Source: Saprospiraceae bacterium
Lineage (GTDB): Bacteria > Bacteroidota > Bacteroidia > Chitinophagales > Saprospiraceae
Direction of reading: 5' to 3'
Assembly: GCA_016714895.1 (NCBI GenBank)
Contig: JADKBV010000001.1
Location: forward strand, 1,426,001 to 1,490,000
DNA length: 64,000 bases
Of the stretch, positions 55,801 through 64,000 are shown piece by piece. A model generated the notes under the pieces. That model was not told the origin of the DNA. It searched no databases and was given only the letters and a program-made list of their open reading frames with translations. Position 1 is the stretch's first letter; each line of letters begins with the position of its first letter. A program made the translations under genes and the position numbers.

Positions 55801-58800
55801 CGACATATTATATTGTCTCCTGTAATATTTACAACAGGTAAAGGATTAACAACAACATTAAATGTACCGGTATTAGAACAACTGTTTTGGTTGGTCACCG
55901 TAACCGTATAAGTTTGTGAAGCAACAGGACTAACCGTTATAGCTGCTGTTGTCTGACCATTTGACCAAAGGTATGCGGTTCCTCCTGATGCAGTCAAAGT
56001 GGTAGAACGACCAACACAAATCGGAGATGTGCCTTGTATCTGAACATTCGGAAGTGCATTGACAGTTACGGTTGCTGTAGCAGAAGCACGGCATCCGTTT
56101 ACGTCTGTAACAGTGACGATAAAATTAGTTGTAACTAATGGATTGACCGTTATACTGGCAGTTGTCTGACCATTAGACCAAACAAAAGATGTTCCGCCAA
56201 CGGCTGTCAATGTTGTAGACTGGTTAAGACATATCGTTCTGTTGCCTTGTATCTGTGCCAATGGTAATGGTTGTACGGTTATTAATCTTTCAGCTACGGC
56301 TGTACATCCTAAAGATGATGTCACGGTAACTCTGTAATTTGTATTATTTTGAGGACTCACGGTTATTGACTCCGTTGTCTGCCCGGTACTCCAAAGGTAA
56401 GTTCCCCCTCCTTTTGCAGTAAGAACTGTAGAGGAACCCCTGCAAATGATATTATTTCCGGTTATCTCTGCATTTGGTGTATCATCAATAACTGTGATAC
56501 TTTGAGAATAATTGTAAGATATAGGTCTTGAGAAACAATTGAAGGTTACTGTCCAGATTCTGGAAGTTGTGATACAATCATCACCACAAGAAACCGGAGG
56601 ATTGTCTACATGTGTGACGGTAACGTCATTACAATCACAATCAGTCTGCAATGCAGGAATTTTGTCAAAACCTACATTTGCAATCAATAAGGCACATCCT
56701 GTTGTGTCCACTGCACCCGGCCAAACGATACATTCTTCAAGATCCGGACAAACATCCACATCATTGTTATCCTGTACTTCTACCTGGATGACACATTCGC
56801 TTACACCACCACCGATTTTGTCGATTACATATAATGTAAGGTCATATGTTCCCAAATCAAAACAGTCATAACAATATTCGGTAAACGTAGTATCTGTGGC
56901 TGAAAAAGCAAAACATAAATCATCACTGCAAGGATGTGAGCTTCCGGCATCCAGGCTTGCAGCCAGAATACATGCCATTTCGATGTCATTTTCACCATCA
57001 CCGTCGGTATCCATAGGCACCAGTCCCACACTCACTCTTTCTACACAAATCGCTGTAGGAGCATCACAATTTACAATGGTAAATATCTGATCGCAGGTAG
57101 TCACGTTACCACATCTGTCTTCAAATGAATATTGTACTCTGTGTGTTCCAACAGGATAAACACCTGAAGCATTGATGGTCCCACCGAAATTACTGATTTC
57201 GGTATCATAGGTTCCATCGTTGTTTGCGTCGATTTTGTAAACATTGCTCAGTAAATTAGCCGGTGTACAAACATCTGTAGCGGTAGCAATTAATGTGATA
57301 AAACCATCCACACAATTGTCTTTTGGTGTACATTGAGTCAAAGAATCACATGAACTTGTAATAACCGGAGCAATGTCATTCTGAACCTTTATCGTTTGTT
57401 GCCATGTGATAGGCTGATAATTCGGATTATTTTCCATAGCACACCAATCAATGACGTACCATGTTCTTACTATTTTAAAACATGCGTTCGGAACAAAATT
57501 GAAAACCTGATCCTTAAATGTTACGCCAACATTATCACAAAAATCTTCTGTAATAACCGGGTAACTATATAAAGTATCCAGATTGTCCGGATGTAAATCC
57601 AAAGCAGTACATCCTTTGTCTGTTTCAAAATCCAAAGGCCAAACGATGTCATTTTCATTAAACGGATCGTAATTTTCAATGGTAATGAACTGAGAACATC
57701 TGGCAAAGCCCAGGTTATCTCTCGCTTCAAATATTCTTTCAATAACACCTGTTCTGCATTGATTTAATGATGATACCGGAGTCAATTCTGTTACTGTAGC
57801 GCCACAAGCGTCAACTGCAACAGCTATACCGAATTCACTCAAATCAGCTATGTCAATATTTTCATCACAACTTCTGGTTTCATTTGGCGGACAGGTAATC
57901 TGCGGCGCAAATTTGTCCTGAACCGTCACAGGTATCATACAGGTATTAGAGTTGTTGTTGATGTCAGTTACCCTCATTTCTACAATGATGGTATTTCCTA
58001 CATCGTTACAACAAAAATCAACCAACGGACCAAAAACATTATTCTGATTACCGCAACCGGCAACCATTCTTCTGATTTCATAATGAGAGATACCACAAGC
58101 ATCCCAGCTACCGTCGTTGACATGATCAGGACGCATATAAGCTTCACCTGAAGAGTTCAGACTTACCACCAATTCTCCTTTACAAATAGTGGTAGGAGAT
58201 GTTTTGTCCAGAACAGTGATTGTATAAGATAATGAATCTCTGTTTCCACATTCGTCGTAAGCAATATATTTAATGGTGTTTTTTCCGCTTGGAAGTTCTA
58301 CGAAAGCCGTATTCTGACCTAAAACAAATCCACCCGGATATACGATATCCACTCTCAAAATTCCTTCACATTCATCTGTTACGACTGCTTGAGGCAATTG
58401 AACGTTTGCCAGACAATTTCCTACAGATGCACTTACCGTTATATCTGCTATCGGTTCAAAAACCGGTGCGATGGTATCTGTGATTTCGATCATCTGGGTA
58501 AAACGAAGCGGAGTATCATTGGAACACCAATTTTCAAAAATAATCCATTCTCTGGCTATTTTGCGGACACAATTGATTTTTCCGAGATCTCTGTCGCTGA
58601 ATCCTGTATAAACTTGACATGTTTTGTCATAATGTGGAAACAAGTCATCGCCAAACAAGGTAGGTACACCTGTAAAAACCGGTGAAGGTCTGCCTTCTTC
58701 GTCCAAAGGAAAGTTATCACAAACCAAAGGATTATTGTTTGCCATAGTCCTGTCAGCAGGTATAACAACCTGACTGAGGTTTGGTCTGGCTACAAAAATT

Positions 58801-61800
58801 GTCATATCACAAGGAAGTGAAATATTTCCTGCCTTGTCTTTTGCAATATATCTTCTTTCTATCTGTTTGACATATAATTCATTACAAACATATGGTGTAA
58901 TCAATTCGTATAATAATGTATTTTCTACCGGACCACCGCAATTATCACTTTCAAAAGGACCTACATAAGTGTCCAGTTCGTGACATGCAAGAACGATATC
59001 CTGACAGAAAGTTCTTGGCGGAATTTTATCTTCCACAAAAATGGTAGCCCAACAAGAATTACCCCCACAACCGTCGATCAACTTGGCCATGATGTTTTGT
59101 CCAAGATGTACTTCAGTCAACGTTGCATTCGGAATCACTTTCCCGTTTTTATCCATCAGGATGACCTGATAAGGAGAACCTGTATTAAATGTACCGGCTA
59201 TCAATACGGAAGGAGTTACAGTAAACACACAGTTTTCATCCAAAGAAACATTTACATTGGAAATACAGGAAATCGCACCTGCATCACCTACACCTGAAGA
59301 GATGTTTAAGGTGACAGGACTGTAACACTGATCTATAGCCGTAGCATCGATTTCAAGTCTTAATACGTGCTGTCCGTCAGCTACACCCGACCAATCTATG
59401 GAAACCGAACTTTGGTCAGCTCCTATCGGATTTCCGTCCAAAGTCCAGGAAAAGATATAATTATTTCCTCGTAATTCTACTGAATAATCAGATGTGATAC
59501 TATTACACACACTTGTCAGACCAATAATCTGAGCGGTGTTGTAACTGCAGAATCCCGGATCCAATCTGTAAGATCTGGTTAAACCAAAATTATTTTGAAG
59601 CACAATAAAAAATCCCTGACCTTCGATGTGTCTTCCTTCAAAAGAATATCTGGAAATACCATTGCCCAAAACTGTTTCATCCAAAAGAAATCCACCAGAT
59701 CCTGTGATAAAAGGAGTCGGTGAAGCCGGAGGTGCAGGACTGAATTCGTCATACAAGCCGACAATTTGTTCGATAAACCATGTTTCGCCTGAAGCACTTT
59801 CCAAACCGATAGCTGCACTGAATTGACCATCAAACGGCGTTGTGGCATTGTTCAGACAAATACAAGGGTTTGAGATTTCAATATTACCAAGCAATACTAC
59901 ATCAGCTGAAGAATAATTATCCTGACCTAAATATTGTAATACACTGCTTTCATTATTTTCTACTGTAAGTGACAGATTTGAATCGTAATCGAGGTCTGAA
60001 ATTTCTTTCAGATCGGTATCATAAATTCTATAAACCTGTACAACATTTGTAAGAACTCTCGGACCTACGAGGGTTTCAGCTACCAATAAAGTAATATCTG
60101 TAAAGGTACTTTCGCCCGGTCTGAGTGGTTTTTCAAGCTCAATCGCTCTTTCTGCAATATTTCCCGGAAGAGAAGTCCATTGATCATCATTCAAAGAAAG
60201 AGCTTGAGGAATATAATCACGCAAAACAAATTTTTGAATAGAAACGGTACCTTCATTGATGATTTCCAGGCTAAATTTTGATACCTGACCAGGTATAAGT
60301 TCTCTTTTTACGGCTTTTTTAATGATGGCAACATCAACCACATCCAATAAAACCACTACAGGATCATGGTCATCTTCGTCCATCACTCCTGAATCATTGA
60401 TCATATTATCCGTGATACTGTTTACCACTCCACCCATATCATTTTTGGCATTATCATCTGAATAAGAATCAAAGTCTACTGCCAATCCATTTTCATCATA
60501 CGCTTCCAGAATTTCAGCATAATTGATGACAGCACCTGAAGGAGCATTTTCTCTAAGAGTCAACGTCAGCATGTGAACCCTGTTTTCTCCCGGAAACAAA
60601 TATCCTTCATTTACAAATGACAAGGAAAGTGCATCCGGTGATAATACCCAACCCGGATTTTTTGCAGGATCAAATATAAATGCTTCGTTCAGGTAGTTAA
60701 TAAGCGTATATGATTTTGCAGCAATATTGCCCTGATTATATACGGTAGTATTCATTTTAACTTCTGATCCATTCGAAAACACGCCATTAGTATGTAATTC
60801 GTGTTTGAGTGCCAAATCAAAAACCGGTAATGTGTTAACCGTCACGATGTCTTCAGGAGCTACAGAACAAGCTGTAACCAGTTCCAGAAGATTATTGTTC
60901 AGATCCAATACGCGGTTGATTGAAAATTCGTGGTTGAATGCCGGACTGTTTTCTGAAGCATTAAAATTAACTACTACTTCAGTACAGTAAGTAGCACCTC
61001 TTCCCAAAACCTGATTAAAAGTTTTTGTGGCATTACTTCCCTGATTTGTCCATCCCTGATTCAGACTTCCGTCCAAAATATTTCCTTTTGGCATCACATA
61101 ATTCAGTGACCATCCATTGACAGGAAGCGTACCTGTATTGGTCACACAAATGTCAAAGGTGACGGAACCTGCGAATCGGATAGCTTTGTCATTTTTAACA
61201 GATGCTTCAATGCGCATACCGCATTCAGAGGCATTGTACAAACCAAAGTCAAAATTTTGATTTGAAAACAAAGTATTCACCTCTATTTGTGCCAAAGGAC
61301 AGGCAGGCAGTGTTTCAAGTGCTTTACTACCCAACAATTCCTCACCGGCTCTGACACCTGAAAGCGTAAAATATTTGCCGTCGAAAGCATACATCAATGC
61401 CTGAACATCGTATTTGGCAGGATCAATCCCTAAATAATATGTTTCACCGGAAGACAGACCTCCGGCAACGTTGTTCTGATTAAAATGATATTGGCCTTTT
61501 ACATCTGTTGTCGTTTGAGCCAATATTTCACATGTTTGATTGTATAAAACGATACCTATTCCTTCATGTCCGGGTTCGCCGGCATCCTGAATTCCGTTTT
61601 TATTGGTATCATTCCAAACTCTGTTTCCTATTTCTAAAGAAGGTTCTGTACATGTGGCTACGATATCACCAAAACCCGTAGCTTTTCCGAAAGCAACCGT
61701 AGTGTTCAGTCTGTATAATTCGAGAGCTCCCAACAAATCACCATTACTGGTTGAATATCTGTGTAAACCACCTGAATATGCATTGAGATGTGGATCAAAA

Positions 61801-63317
61801 ACGGTAGCAACTACAGAATTTGTTCCGGGCATCACAAAAATACTTCCCAAAGCCACTTCCGGGTGGTAAGCAGGATCTTTAGGCCAGTGATCTTTGCCGA
61901 AAAATTCTCCACCGCCGGGACCCTGACCATTGCCAACACCTGTACCGGTAAGATTGGCAACCTTTCCGTTATTTTCAAGTTCCCATGTTTTTGATACATT
62001 ATTATATGCGACCATCAACAGATCCGGTCTTTGATCATCGAGTCTGTTGGTAAAATTGACCGTACAATATCTGTGTCCTATTCTGTCAGAAAGTCCCAAT
62101 AACATGTGACCGTCATCTGTAAAGTCGATGTCTGTCAACCATTGAGATGTAAATATCTGACCCGGTTCAGTATCTTTCCAATATCCTTTAAGATAAGGAG
62201 TGGAAAAAACAAGGGTAAATGTTTTTTTGGCAGGATCAAACTCATAGACATTTGCAGATGAAGAAGCTTCTGACTTTGAGGTCTCTGCTGTACAAGTGAC
62301 CCCAACGTATAATTTATTGTTATACATTTTTAATGCAAAAGCCCGGTATTCTCCGTGAGAACATCCCGGGTCAGGAATTTTATATGATTGTGTATTGGCT
62401 GCCTTAGGATTTTCTGTAGGGATGGCAACCAACGTATTATTATACAAGTTGATCGTGTATAATAACTTCTGGTCAGGAGAAATTTCCAATGCTCCGAGAC
62501 CTATCTTACCAACCTGAGCTCCATAACTGCAGTCATTGATATTTTGTGTGGTCAATGTACCGACATCCTGCCCCAGGTCACTCAACTTGGCAAACAGAGA
62601 AGTAGATGACATAGCACCTTCCGGAACAAGCGTTTTAAAAATGGCGTCATGACCATGATTGGTCAATCCTCCGTATTGTTTTATAAAGGCACTGCTGTAA
62701 AGCGCTTTTTGTTTTTTATTCCAGGCAACTCCCCAGATTGTTCCTGTTTCTCCATACATGGCCAATTTTTGTGGCAAAGAACCCAAATTAAAACCGTACT
62801 CCATACCGACTATGGTCGGCTCAGCAGGAAGTGACGACGTGGGACCCTGAACAAAACAAGTAGTGAGGATTCTGGTAGCTTCATTACAATATTGTAGTGA
62901 AGAGGAGAGTCCTACGCCTTTTGAACAGGATGGAACGGGAACAAACTGAACACGTGTTCCGTTGTCCTGTCCCATAAAACCATCATAATAAGAGGCATGT
63001 TGGAACGTAAGACGTACTTCACTGCCATCAGGTAGATTGGATATCCGGTAGTTACCGTTGATATCTGTCATCATATTACCTACAACGCTACCAGCCGCAT
63101 TAAATGCAGATACCCTGACGTTGGCAATGGCTGCCTCGCCGGGGTCTTTGATACCATTATAATTAACATCCTGAAATACGAAACCGTCTACGGTTCCTGC
63201 TTGTGGAATACACTGTGATTGTCCTACCGTCATAAATAATAACGATAAGGCGCTTGTTAACAAATACGCGAAAGCTGAACGCTTCCTGTTTTGCAACGGG
63301 AGTTTTCTGTTTTTCAT
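52857..63317 (-). CDS. Giant SdrD-B/Ig-like surface protein with T9SS sorting domain
   Basis: The 3486-residue protein has a signal peptide (LLTSALSLLFMTVGQSQC). Domain order: SdrD-B-type domain (GFVFQDVNYNGIKDPGEA), a beta-propeller-like stretch to about 560, a second SdrD-B domain (GNRVWNDTNKNGIQDAGEPG), DUF11-like units to about 1090, cysteine-bearing HYR-like modules, then five tandem Ig-like repeats (2282-2635). Two more HYR-like modules, a dockerin-like segment (GDINNDKKLNSLDLVELRKV) and a T9SS sorting domain close it (NIPNPWSQSTNVQFYVPQPG through TVKTGKMVLID). It is secreted through T9SS and probably mediates adhesion; no catalytic domain was seen. A TATATTTG -7-like site lies at 63462-63469. 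Confidence 0.88.
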   Translation of the reverse strand: MKNRKLPLQNRKRSAFAYLLTSALSLLFMTVGQSQCIPQAGTVDGFVFQDVNYNGIKDPGEAAIANVRVSAFNAAGSVVGNMMTDINGNYRISNLPDGSEVRLTFQHASYYDGFMGQDNGTRVQFVPVPSCSKGVGLSSSLQYCNEATRILTTCFVQGPTSSLPAEPTIVGMEYGFNLGSLPQKLAMYGETGTIWGVAWNKKQKALYSSAFIKQYGGLTNHGHDAIFKTLVPEGAMSSTSLFAKLSDLGQDVGTLTTQNINDCSYGAQVGKIGLGALEISPDQKLLYTINLYNNTLVAIPTENPKAANTQSYKIPDPGCSHGEYRAFALKMYNNKLYVGVTCTAETSKSEASSSANVYEFDPAKKTFTLVFSTPYLKGYWKDTEPGQIFTSQWLTDIDFTDDGHMLLGLSDRIGHRYCTVNFTNRLDDQRPDLLMVAYNNVSKTWELENNGKVANLTGTGVGNGQGPGGGEFFGKDHWPKDPAYHPEVALGSIFVMPGTNSVVATVFDPHLNAYSGGLHRYSTSNGDLLGALELYRLNTTVAFGKATGFGDIVATCTEPSLEIGNRVWNDTNKNGIQDAGEPGHEGIGIVLYNQTCEILAQTTTDVKGQYHFNQNNVAGGLSSGETYYLGIDPAKYDVQALMYAFDGKYFTLSGVRAGEELLGSKALETLPACPLAQIEVNTLFSNQNFDFGLYNASECGMRIEASVKNDKAIRFAGSVTFDICVTNTGTLPVNGWSLNYVMPKGNILDGSLNQGWTNQGSNATKTFNQVLGRGATYCTEVVVNFNASENSPAFNHEFSINRVLDLNNNLLELVTACSVAPEDIVTVNTLPVFDLALKHELHTNGVFSNGSEVKMNTTVYNQGNIAAKSYTLINYLNEAFIFDPAKNPGWVLSPDALSLSFVNEGYLFPGENRVHMLTLTLRENAPSGAVINYAEILEAYDENGLAVDFDSYSDDNAKNDMGGVVNSITDNMINDSGVMDEDDHDPVVVLLDVVDVAIIKKAVKRELIPGQVSKFSLEIINEGTVSIQKFVLRDYIPQALSLNDDQWTSLPGNIAERAIELEKPLRPGESTFTDITLLVAETLVGPRVLTNVVQVYRIYDTDLKEISDLDYDSNLSLTVENNESSVLQYLGQDNYSSADVVLLGNIEISNPCICLNNATTPFDGQFSAAIGLESASGETWFIEQIVGLYDEFSPAPPASPTPFITGSGGFLLDETVLGNGISRYSFEGRHIEGQGFFIVLQNNFGLTRSYRLDPGFCSYNTAQIIGLTSVCNSITSDYSVELRGNNYIFSWTLDGNPIGADQSSVSIDWSGVADGQHVLRLEIDATAIDQCYSPVTLNISSGVGDAGAISCISNVNVSLDENCVFTVTPSVLIAGTFNTGSPYQVILMDKNGKVIPNATLTEVHLGQNIMAKLIDGCGGNSCWATIFVEDKIPPRTFCQDIVLACHELDTYVGPFESDNCGGPVENTLLYELITPYVCNELYVKQIERRYIAKDKAGNISLPCDMTIFVARPNLSQVVIPADRTMANNNPLVCDNFPLDEEGRPSPVFTGVPTLFGDDLFPHYDKTCQVYTGFSDRDLGKINCVRKIAREWIIFENWCSNDTPLRFTQMIEITDTIAPVFEPIADITVSASVGNCLANVQLPQAVVTDECEGILRVDIVYPGGFVLGQNTAFVELPSGKNTIKYIAYDECGNRDSLSYTITVLDKTSPTTICKGELVVSLNSSGEAYMRPDHVNDGSWDACGISHYEIRRMVAGCGNQNNVFGPLVDFCCNDVGNTIIVEMRVTDINNNSNTCMIPVTVQDKFAPQITCPPNETRSCDENIDIADLSEFGIAVAVDACGATVTELTPVSSLNQCRTGVIERIFEARDNLGFARCSQFITIENYDPFNENDIVWPLDFETDKGCTALDLHPDNLDTLYSYPVITEDFCDNVGVTFKDQVFNFVPNACFKIVRTWYVIDWCAMENNPNYQPITWQQTIKVQNDIAPVITSSCDSLTQCTPKDNCVDGFITLIATATDVCTPANLLSNVYKIDANNDGTYDTEISNFGGTINASGVYPVGTHRVQYSFEDRCGNVTTCDQIFTIVNCDAPTAICVERVSVGLVPMDTDGDGENDIEMACILAASLDAGSSHPCSDDLCFAFSATDTTFTEYCYDCFDLGTYDLTLYVIDKIGGGVSECVIQVEVQDNNDVDVCPDLEECIVWPGAVDTTGCALLIANVGFDKIPALQTDCDCNDVTVTHVDNPPVSCGDDCITTSRIWTVTFNCFSRPISYNYSQSITVIDDTPNAEITGNNIICRGSSTVLTAKGGGTYLWSTGQTTESITVSPQNNTNYRVTVTSSLGCTAVAERLITVQPLPLAQIQGNRTICLNQSTTLTAVGGTSFVWSNGQTTASITVNPLVTTNFIVTVTDVNGCRASATATVTVNALPNVQIQGTSPICVGRSTTLTASGGTAYLWSNGQTTAAITVSPVASQTYTVTVTNQNSCSNTGTFNVVVNPLPVVNITGDNIICRGETTTLTATGGTSYVWATGQTTAVIQVSPTQTTMYRVTVTNANGCSATGTRIVEVNPLPNVTITGNLDICLGESTTLTATGGPGYLWSTGQTSASITVSPAQTTMYRVTVTNANLCSAIQSATVHVSTGNATCETRDTTVYLDAMGMVSITPALISIGDTTGCDGDIEVEVTPPNLFCNQIGVNTVTLRVINITTQDTLECFAEVTVLDTLVPSLVCPADLTIGCLDYDPDAPLSVFGQATFSDNCMAGLELEETPIANLNVCNVGIITRTFVVTDNSGNSTQCVQSITIEPTNGITEDDIVWPQDTVTIFDCTEATPMNTGIPEVNDEGSDCSIISIDYEDINLPVDGSGCADTIIRNWTVVDSCHLVPGTNDGIFTFTQIIFVNDTTAPVFFNLPPAVVDVTVSVAECAIFVDFSGIIATDCDTNLVLTNNGFWADDQNSIDPSGTYDVGIYPITITAQDHCGNIAEYSFMLKVHAFRSLCTKQFLEMPDTLTKPMFARRFFAFTNICPQTGHFLETYSFDLQDTVMILDCSDLSMVGIDLTVYIWDTRSGDTLLWDSCRTQYFLTDTNDFCNGGRGIIYGSVESLLNDPLSGVDVTLNGRNTLQTDVNGLYREENAVIGESYNVKPRKVTGVLDGVSTLDLVLIQRHIMEISVFDNPYMHLAGDINNDKKLNSLDLVELRKVILGVKSEFPNNDSWRFLPDGFSFIDPTNPLGSFIPDSYFLESLSGTMNVSFKGLKVGDVNQSYQIKQQSAEQRSNDNLHLRLLGNKVTSKGNIEIPAENVEDVQLTGFQFALKTEGLNNIRIESDIIRFTDENYHVSNGYVFISWSQQYPVQLKAGEVLFVVKANAAQTGPVAQLITLDKDVMFAESYNHELKVAGVQIGYGQDHVHKAEFLELGNIPNPWSQSTNVQFYVPQPGQVDLVVRDIAGKIIVTKKAYFDKGVQQFELLKTEVLNSGVLLYELKFNDTVKTGKMVLID
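55413..56474 (-). repeat. Five tandem 71-residue Ig-like repeats inside the giant adhesin
   Basis: Five units of 71, 71, 71, 71 and 70 residues (213-bp period) share the core STTLTATGG, then WSTGQTTASITVSP, then YRVTVTNANGCSA. They follow each other without spacing. The constant length points to recent duplication or selection for uniform spacing of the domains. Confidence 0.85.
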
Positions 63318-63807
63318 TTGAGACCTTGATTAATAATACTTAAGAAAATATAAAACCCTATTACCGAATCGGGCTTTAAAATCCATTTTTGTATTACTGC
63401 TTTGGGACGTTTGTTATACCTTTTACCAACCGAACAGTATCGGATACACCAAACGATGGGGCAAATATATAATTTATTTATAATATGTTGTATCTGTTAT
63501 ATTATTTTTTTTTCATTTTTTTTTCTAATTGATTATCTAGTAGTTATGACTCATATATTTTTTTACATTATACATATATATAAAGTAATGCTGAAAATAT
63601 TATGAATCCATTCATCAGAAAGGAACCAAAAGAAGAACCACCATAAAAACGAACAACCAATCATACCTCCTTTTTTGACTATTAAAAAATACGATATTTT
63701 TTCTTTTTTGATATTTCGTTACAGACAGAAAGCTGACTCCATATATTTTTTTTACTTTTGTACATTCAAATACAAATCTGTTTTCAGACATAACTTTTTA
63801 CACAAAA
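63318..63807. other. Divergent intergenic region with promoter-like sites
   Basis: The 490 bases are strongly A/T-rich. They contain a TATATTTG -7-like element for the giant gene (63462-63469, minus), which would give a leader of about 138 bases, and TACTTTTG (63753-63760, plus) ahead of fahA. Neither has a clear -33 partner. No RNA gene was found. Confidence 0.4.
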
Positions 63808-64000
63808 ATGCATACATTATATAATAACAGTGATTTCAGCATCCACAACATACCTTTTGGGATTGCTGTCATCAATGGCCAAACTTATGTTTCAACAAGG
63901 TTGGGAGATGAAGTTTTTACGCTGGAAGATTTACAGAAAAAAGGGCTTTTTGACCATCTAACTCTTCCGGACGGAATATTCAGATCAAACTTCCTCAATG
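63808..64000 (+). CDS. fahA: Fumarylacetoacetase, N-terminal part (cut by window end)
   Basis: From ATG at 63808 the frame is open to the edge (64 residues). It reads NSDFSIHNIPFGIAVINGQT and STRLGDEVFTLEDLQKKGLF, matching the N-terminal beta-barrel domain of fumarylacetoacetases, which typically begins NSDFPIQNIPFGVF. The enzyme splits fumarylacetoacetate into fumarate and acetoacetate at the end of tyrosine breakdown. The catalytic C-terminal domain lies beyond the window. Confidence 0.75.
   Translation, partial: MHTLYNNSDFSIHNIPFGIAVINGQTYVSTRLGDEVFTLEDLQKKGLFDHLTLPDGIFRSNFLN

Noticed and set aside
55413..56474. 213-bp tandem repeats as a CRISPR array
   Set aside because: Units are in frame within the giant coding sequence, far longer than CRISPR repeats, and have no unique spacers.

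Overview
The window is an A+T-rich chromosomal segment of a Bacteroidota bacterium, most likely from the Saprospiraceae or a nearby family (inference). The signs are: secreted proteins ending in type IX secretion (T9SS) sorting domains, a 3486-residue SdrD-B/Ig-like adhesin, promoters of the Bacteroidota type (TTTG, then TAnnTTTG), LytS/LytTR signalling and a three-gene succinate dehydrogenase. I see no rRNA, tRNA, CRISPR array or phage.

Layout. 1-2370: TPR protein, BlaI-type repressor and BlaR1-type M56 peptidase (cut by the window edge), with two abutting palindromes before blaI. 2491-6586: sodium-pumping oxaloacetate decarboxylase operon (oadG, oadA in two frames, oadB) followed by comF. 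6798-9304: PfkB sugar kinase and a frame-broken nhaA. 9372-13185: an MbnP/MbnH-type copper locus with a barrel protein and two small exported proteins. 13375-15635: ECF sigma factor, a membrane protein (possible anti-sigma) and a secreted protein. 15876-20987: envelope genes (LptD-like, amidase, MlaD). 21096-21616: an inverted repeat plus small gene resembling an integron cassette. 21768-26769: rRNA methyltransferase and sdhCAB. 26996-35115: CBS protein, DUF389 membrane protein, MscS channel and assorted hypotheticals. 35570-38194: a LytS-type kinase (frame-broken) and LytTR regulator. 38369-48590: T9SS cargo, lipoproteins, an SLC13 transporter and an OmpA/TPR/PD40 protein. 48658-49382: a RAYT transposase between paired REP palindromes. 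49602-52703: prmC, a flippase and a potassium-channel-like protein. 52857-63317: the giant adhesin. 63808 to the end: start of fumarylacetoacetase.

How it fits together. Oxaloacetate decarboxylase, NhaA and an SLC13 carrier point to an organism that uses a sodium gradient (inference), and succinate dehydrogenase supplies respiratory electrons. Four genes (oadA, nhaA, the kinase, a lipoprotein) are each interrupted by a one-base change in an A or T run; in each case one base restores a family-like protein. This may be residual sequencing error rather than four real pseudogenes, so these genes are annotated as interrupted and the proposed repair is stated. The best candidates for less-described biology are the copper locus with its unusual partners, the cassette-like element at 21.1-21.6 kb, and the REP/RAYT unit.
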